A stretch of DNA of 21,033 bases, taken from assembly GCA_039105265.1 (NCBI GenBank), contig JAPFFF010000513.1, positions 1-21,033 of the forward strand, written 5' to 3'. Numbering within the stretch: the first letter of the stretch is position 1; every line of letters starts with the position of its first letter. The notes beneath the pieces were generated by a model. The model did not search any database. It had not been told where the DNA came from and was given only the letters and a program-made list of their open reading frames with translations. Positions 20,486 to 21,033 of the stretch are shown here, one piece after another. The position numbers were made by a program, and so were the translations under genes. This DNA comes from Tritrichomonas musculus (lineage: Eukaryota; Parabasalia; Tritrichomonadida; Tritrichomonadidae).

Positions 20486-21033
20486 GAGATATGTCGATAT
20501 GCTTCGAAATTAATAATATATACTCACCATAGACAGTTATTGATGATTTCAGATTTTAAGCGAAATCGCGGCGGAGAGTCTTTCAAAAAGTTGTGATTTT
20601 CATAACGAGTCTCCAGACGTAAATGTAAAAATGTTTCAAAATTTATGGTATTATAAGAATATATATTGCAAGCATCTTAATATATATCAATTGTTATATT
20701 TTTATTAGCTTCGCTTTGCATCGAGTTATTTATAAAATATATTTCAAAAATTTGATTTCTGTATTTTTGCATAACAATAATTGCATTACTGTATTGTATA
20801 TGATTATAAAATTATAGGATTGTATGTTTATTGTATATAGAGTAATAACCAAAAACTCCTATCCGTGAAGAATGAGATTTTTTATATTAAGATAAAAATA
20901 CAAAAAAACTCGTTACTAACAATATCGGCCAAAATTCAATATTTTTACCCAAAAATTGGTTATTTTTCTTATTATGATGTTAAAAACACGATTAAGCAAA
21001 AAAATTGCGCATTATAAGTATATATCCCGAGAT
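20486..21033. other. Spacer 7, variant with a 43-bp deletion, cut by window end
   Basis: This partial spacer follows the others up to 20771, then skips 43 bp that every earlier spacer has (2178-2220 in spacer 1) and resumes at 20772. The two breakpoints share the dinucleotide AT, as in a microhomology or slippage deletion. The lost stretch includes the run of nine A and the small hairpin taggt-gt-accta. The rest reads like the other spacers to the end of the window. Confidence 0.85.

Larger units (their letters stand above)
1..21033 (+). repeat. Tandem array of a 3,099-bp unit (about 6.8 copies, both ends open)
   Basis: Every landmark recurs at intervals of exactly 3,099 bp across the window, always in the same orientation. 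Each unit is one 2,174-bp TIR transposon plus one 925-bp spacer. The six full ORFs give identical proteins, and the noncoding parts look identical where I read them side by side. The single length change seen is a 43-bp deletion in the last spacer. The window starts inside a transposase codon and ends inside a spacer, so the true array is longer. Such uniformity implies very recent amplification, ongoing homogenisation, or an assembly of a circular or repeated template. Confidence 0.97.

Noticed and set aside
1-21033. LTR element or Polinton/Maverick
   Set aside because: The direct repeats are whole units, not terminal repeats. There is no reverse transcriptase, integrase, polymerase B or capsid-like gene, and each element has short inverted ends and a single transposase-like ORF.
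1-21033. CRISPR array or a simple satellite
   Set aside because: The repeat unit is 3,099 bp with a full-length gene, and the spacers are identical, not unique.

Overview
The whole window lies inside a head-to-tail tandem array of one 3,099-bp unit. About 6.8 units are present and neither border of the array is reached. The period is exactly 3,099 bp between successive copies of every landmark (ATG at 2916, 6015, 9114, 12213, 15312, 18411). The six complete ORFs translate identically. The only length difference I found is a 43-bp deletion in the last, partial spacer (junction at 20771/20772).

Each unit has two parts. The first is a compact 2,174-bp TIR DNA transposon (for example 2817-4990): a perfect 21-bp terminal inverted repeat, about 78 bp of leader, one intronless 658-codon ORF, about 77 bp of trailer, and the inverted TIR. 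The second is a 925-bp, very AT-rich spacer with no convincing gene (for example 1892-2816). All elements point the same way (+).

The ORF looks like a transposase. It has a textbook leucine zipper at the N-terminus (Leu 27/34/41/48/55), a segment recalling the region ahead of the catalytic core in P-like transposases, and candidate acidic positions D175, D284 (or D286) and E506. It also has a D-P-x-H-L-x-K block at 327-333, much like the DPPHLLK block of P-element transposases. I infer a P-superfamily-like DDE transposase that has a zipper but no recognisable THAP zinc finger.

The organism is probably a trichomonad such as Trichomonas vaginalis or a relative. An Inr-like TCATTT lies 11 nt upstream of the ATG, a TAAA overlaps the stop codon (both typical of trichomonad genes), there is no intron, and the DNA is AT-rich. 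This is inference; no host gene is present to confirm it.

The most interesting point is the arrangement. A complete cut-and-paste-type transposon plus one fixed stretch of spacer has been amplified as a near-perfect tandem array. The spacer ends do not form a clean target-site duplication. That is what unequal recombination between two same-orientation insertions 925 bp apart would leave. A circular intermediate or an assembly artefact remain alternatives.
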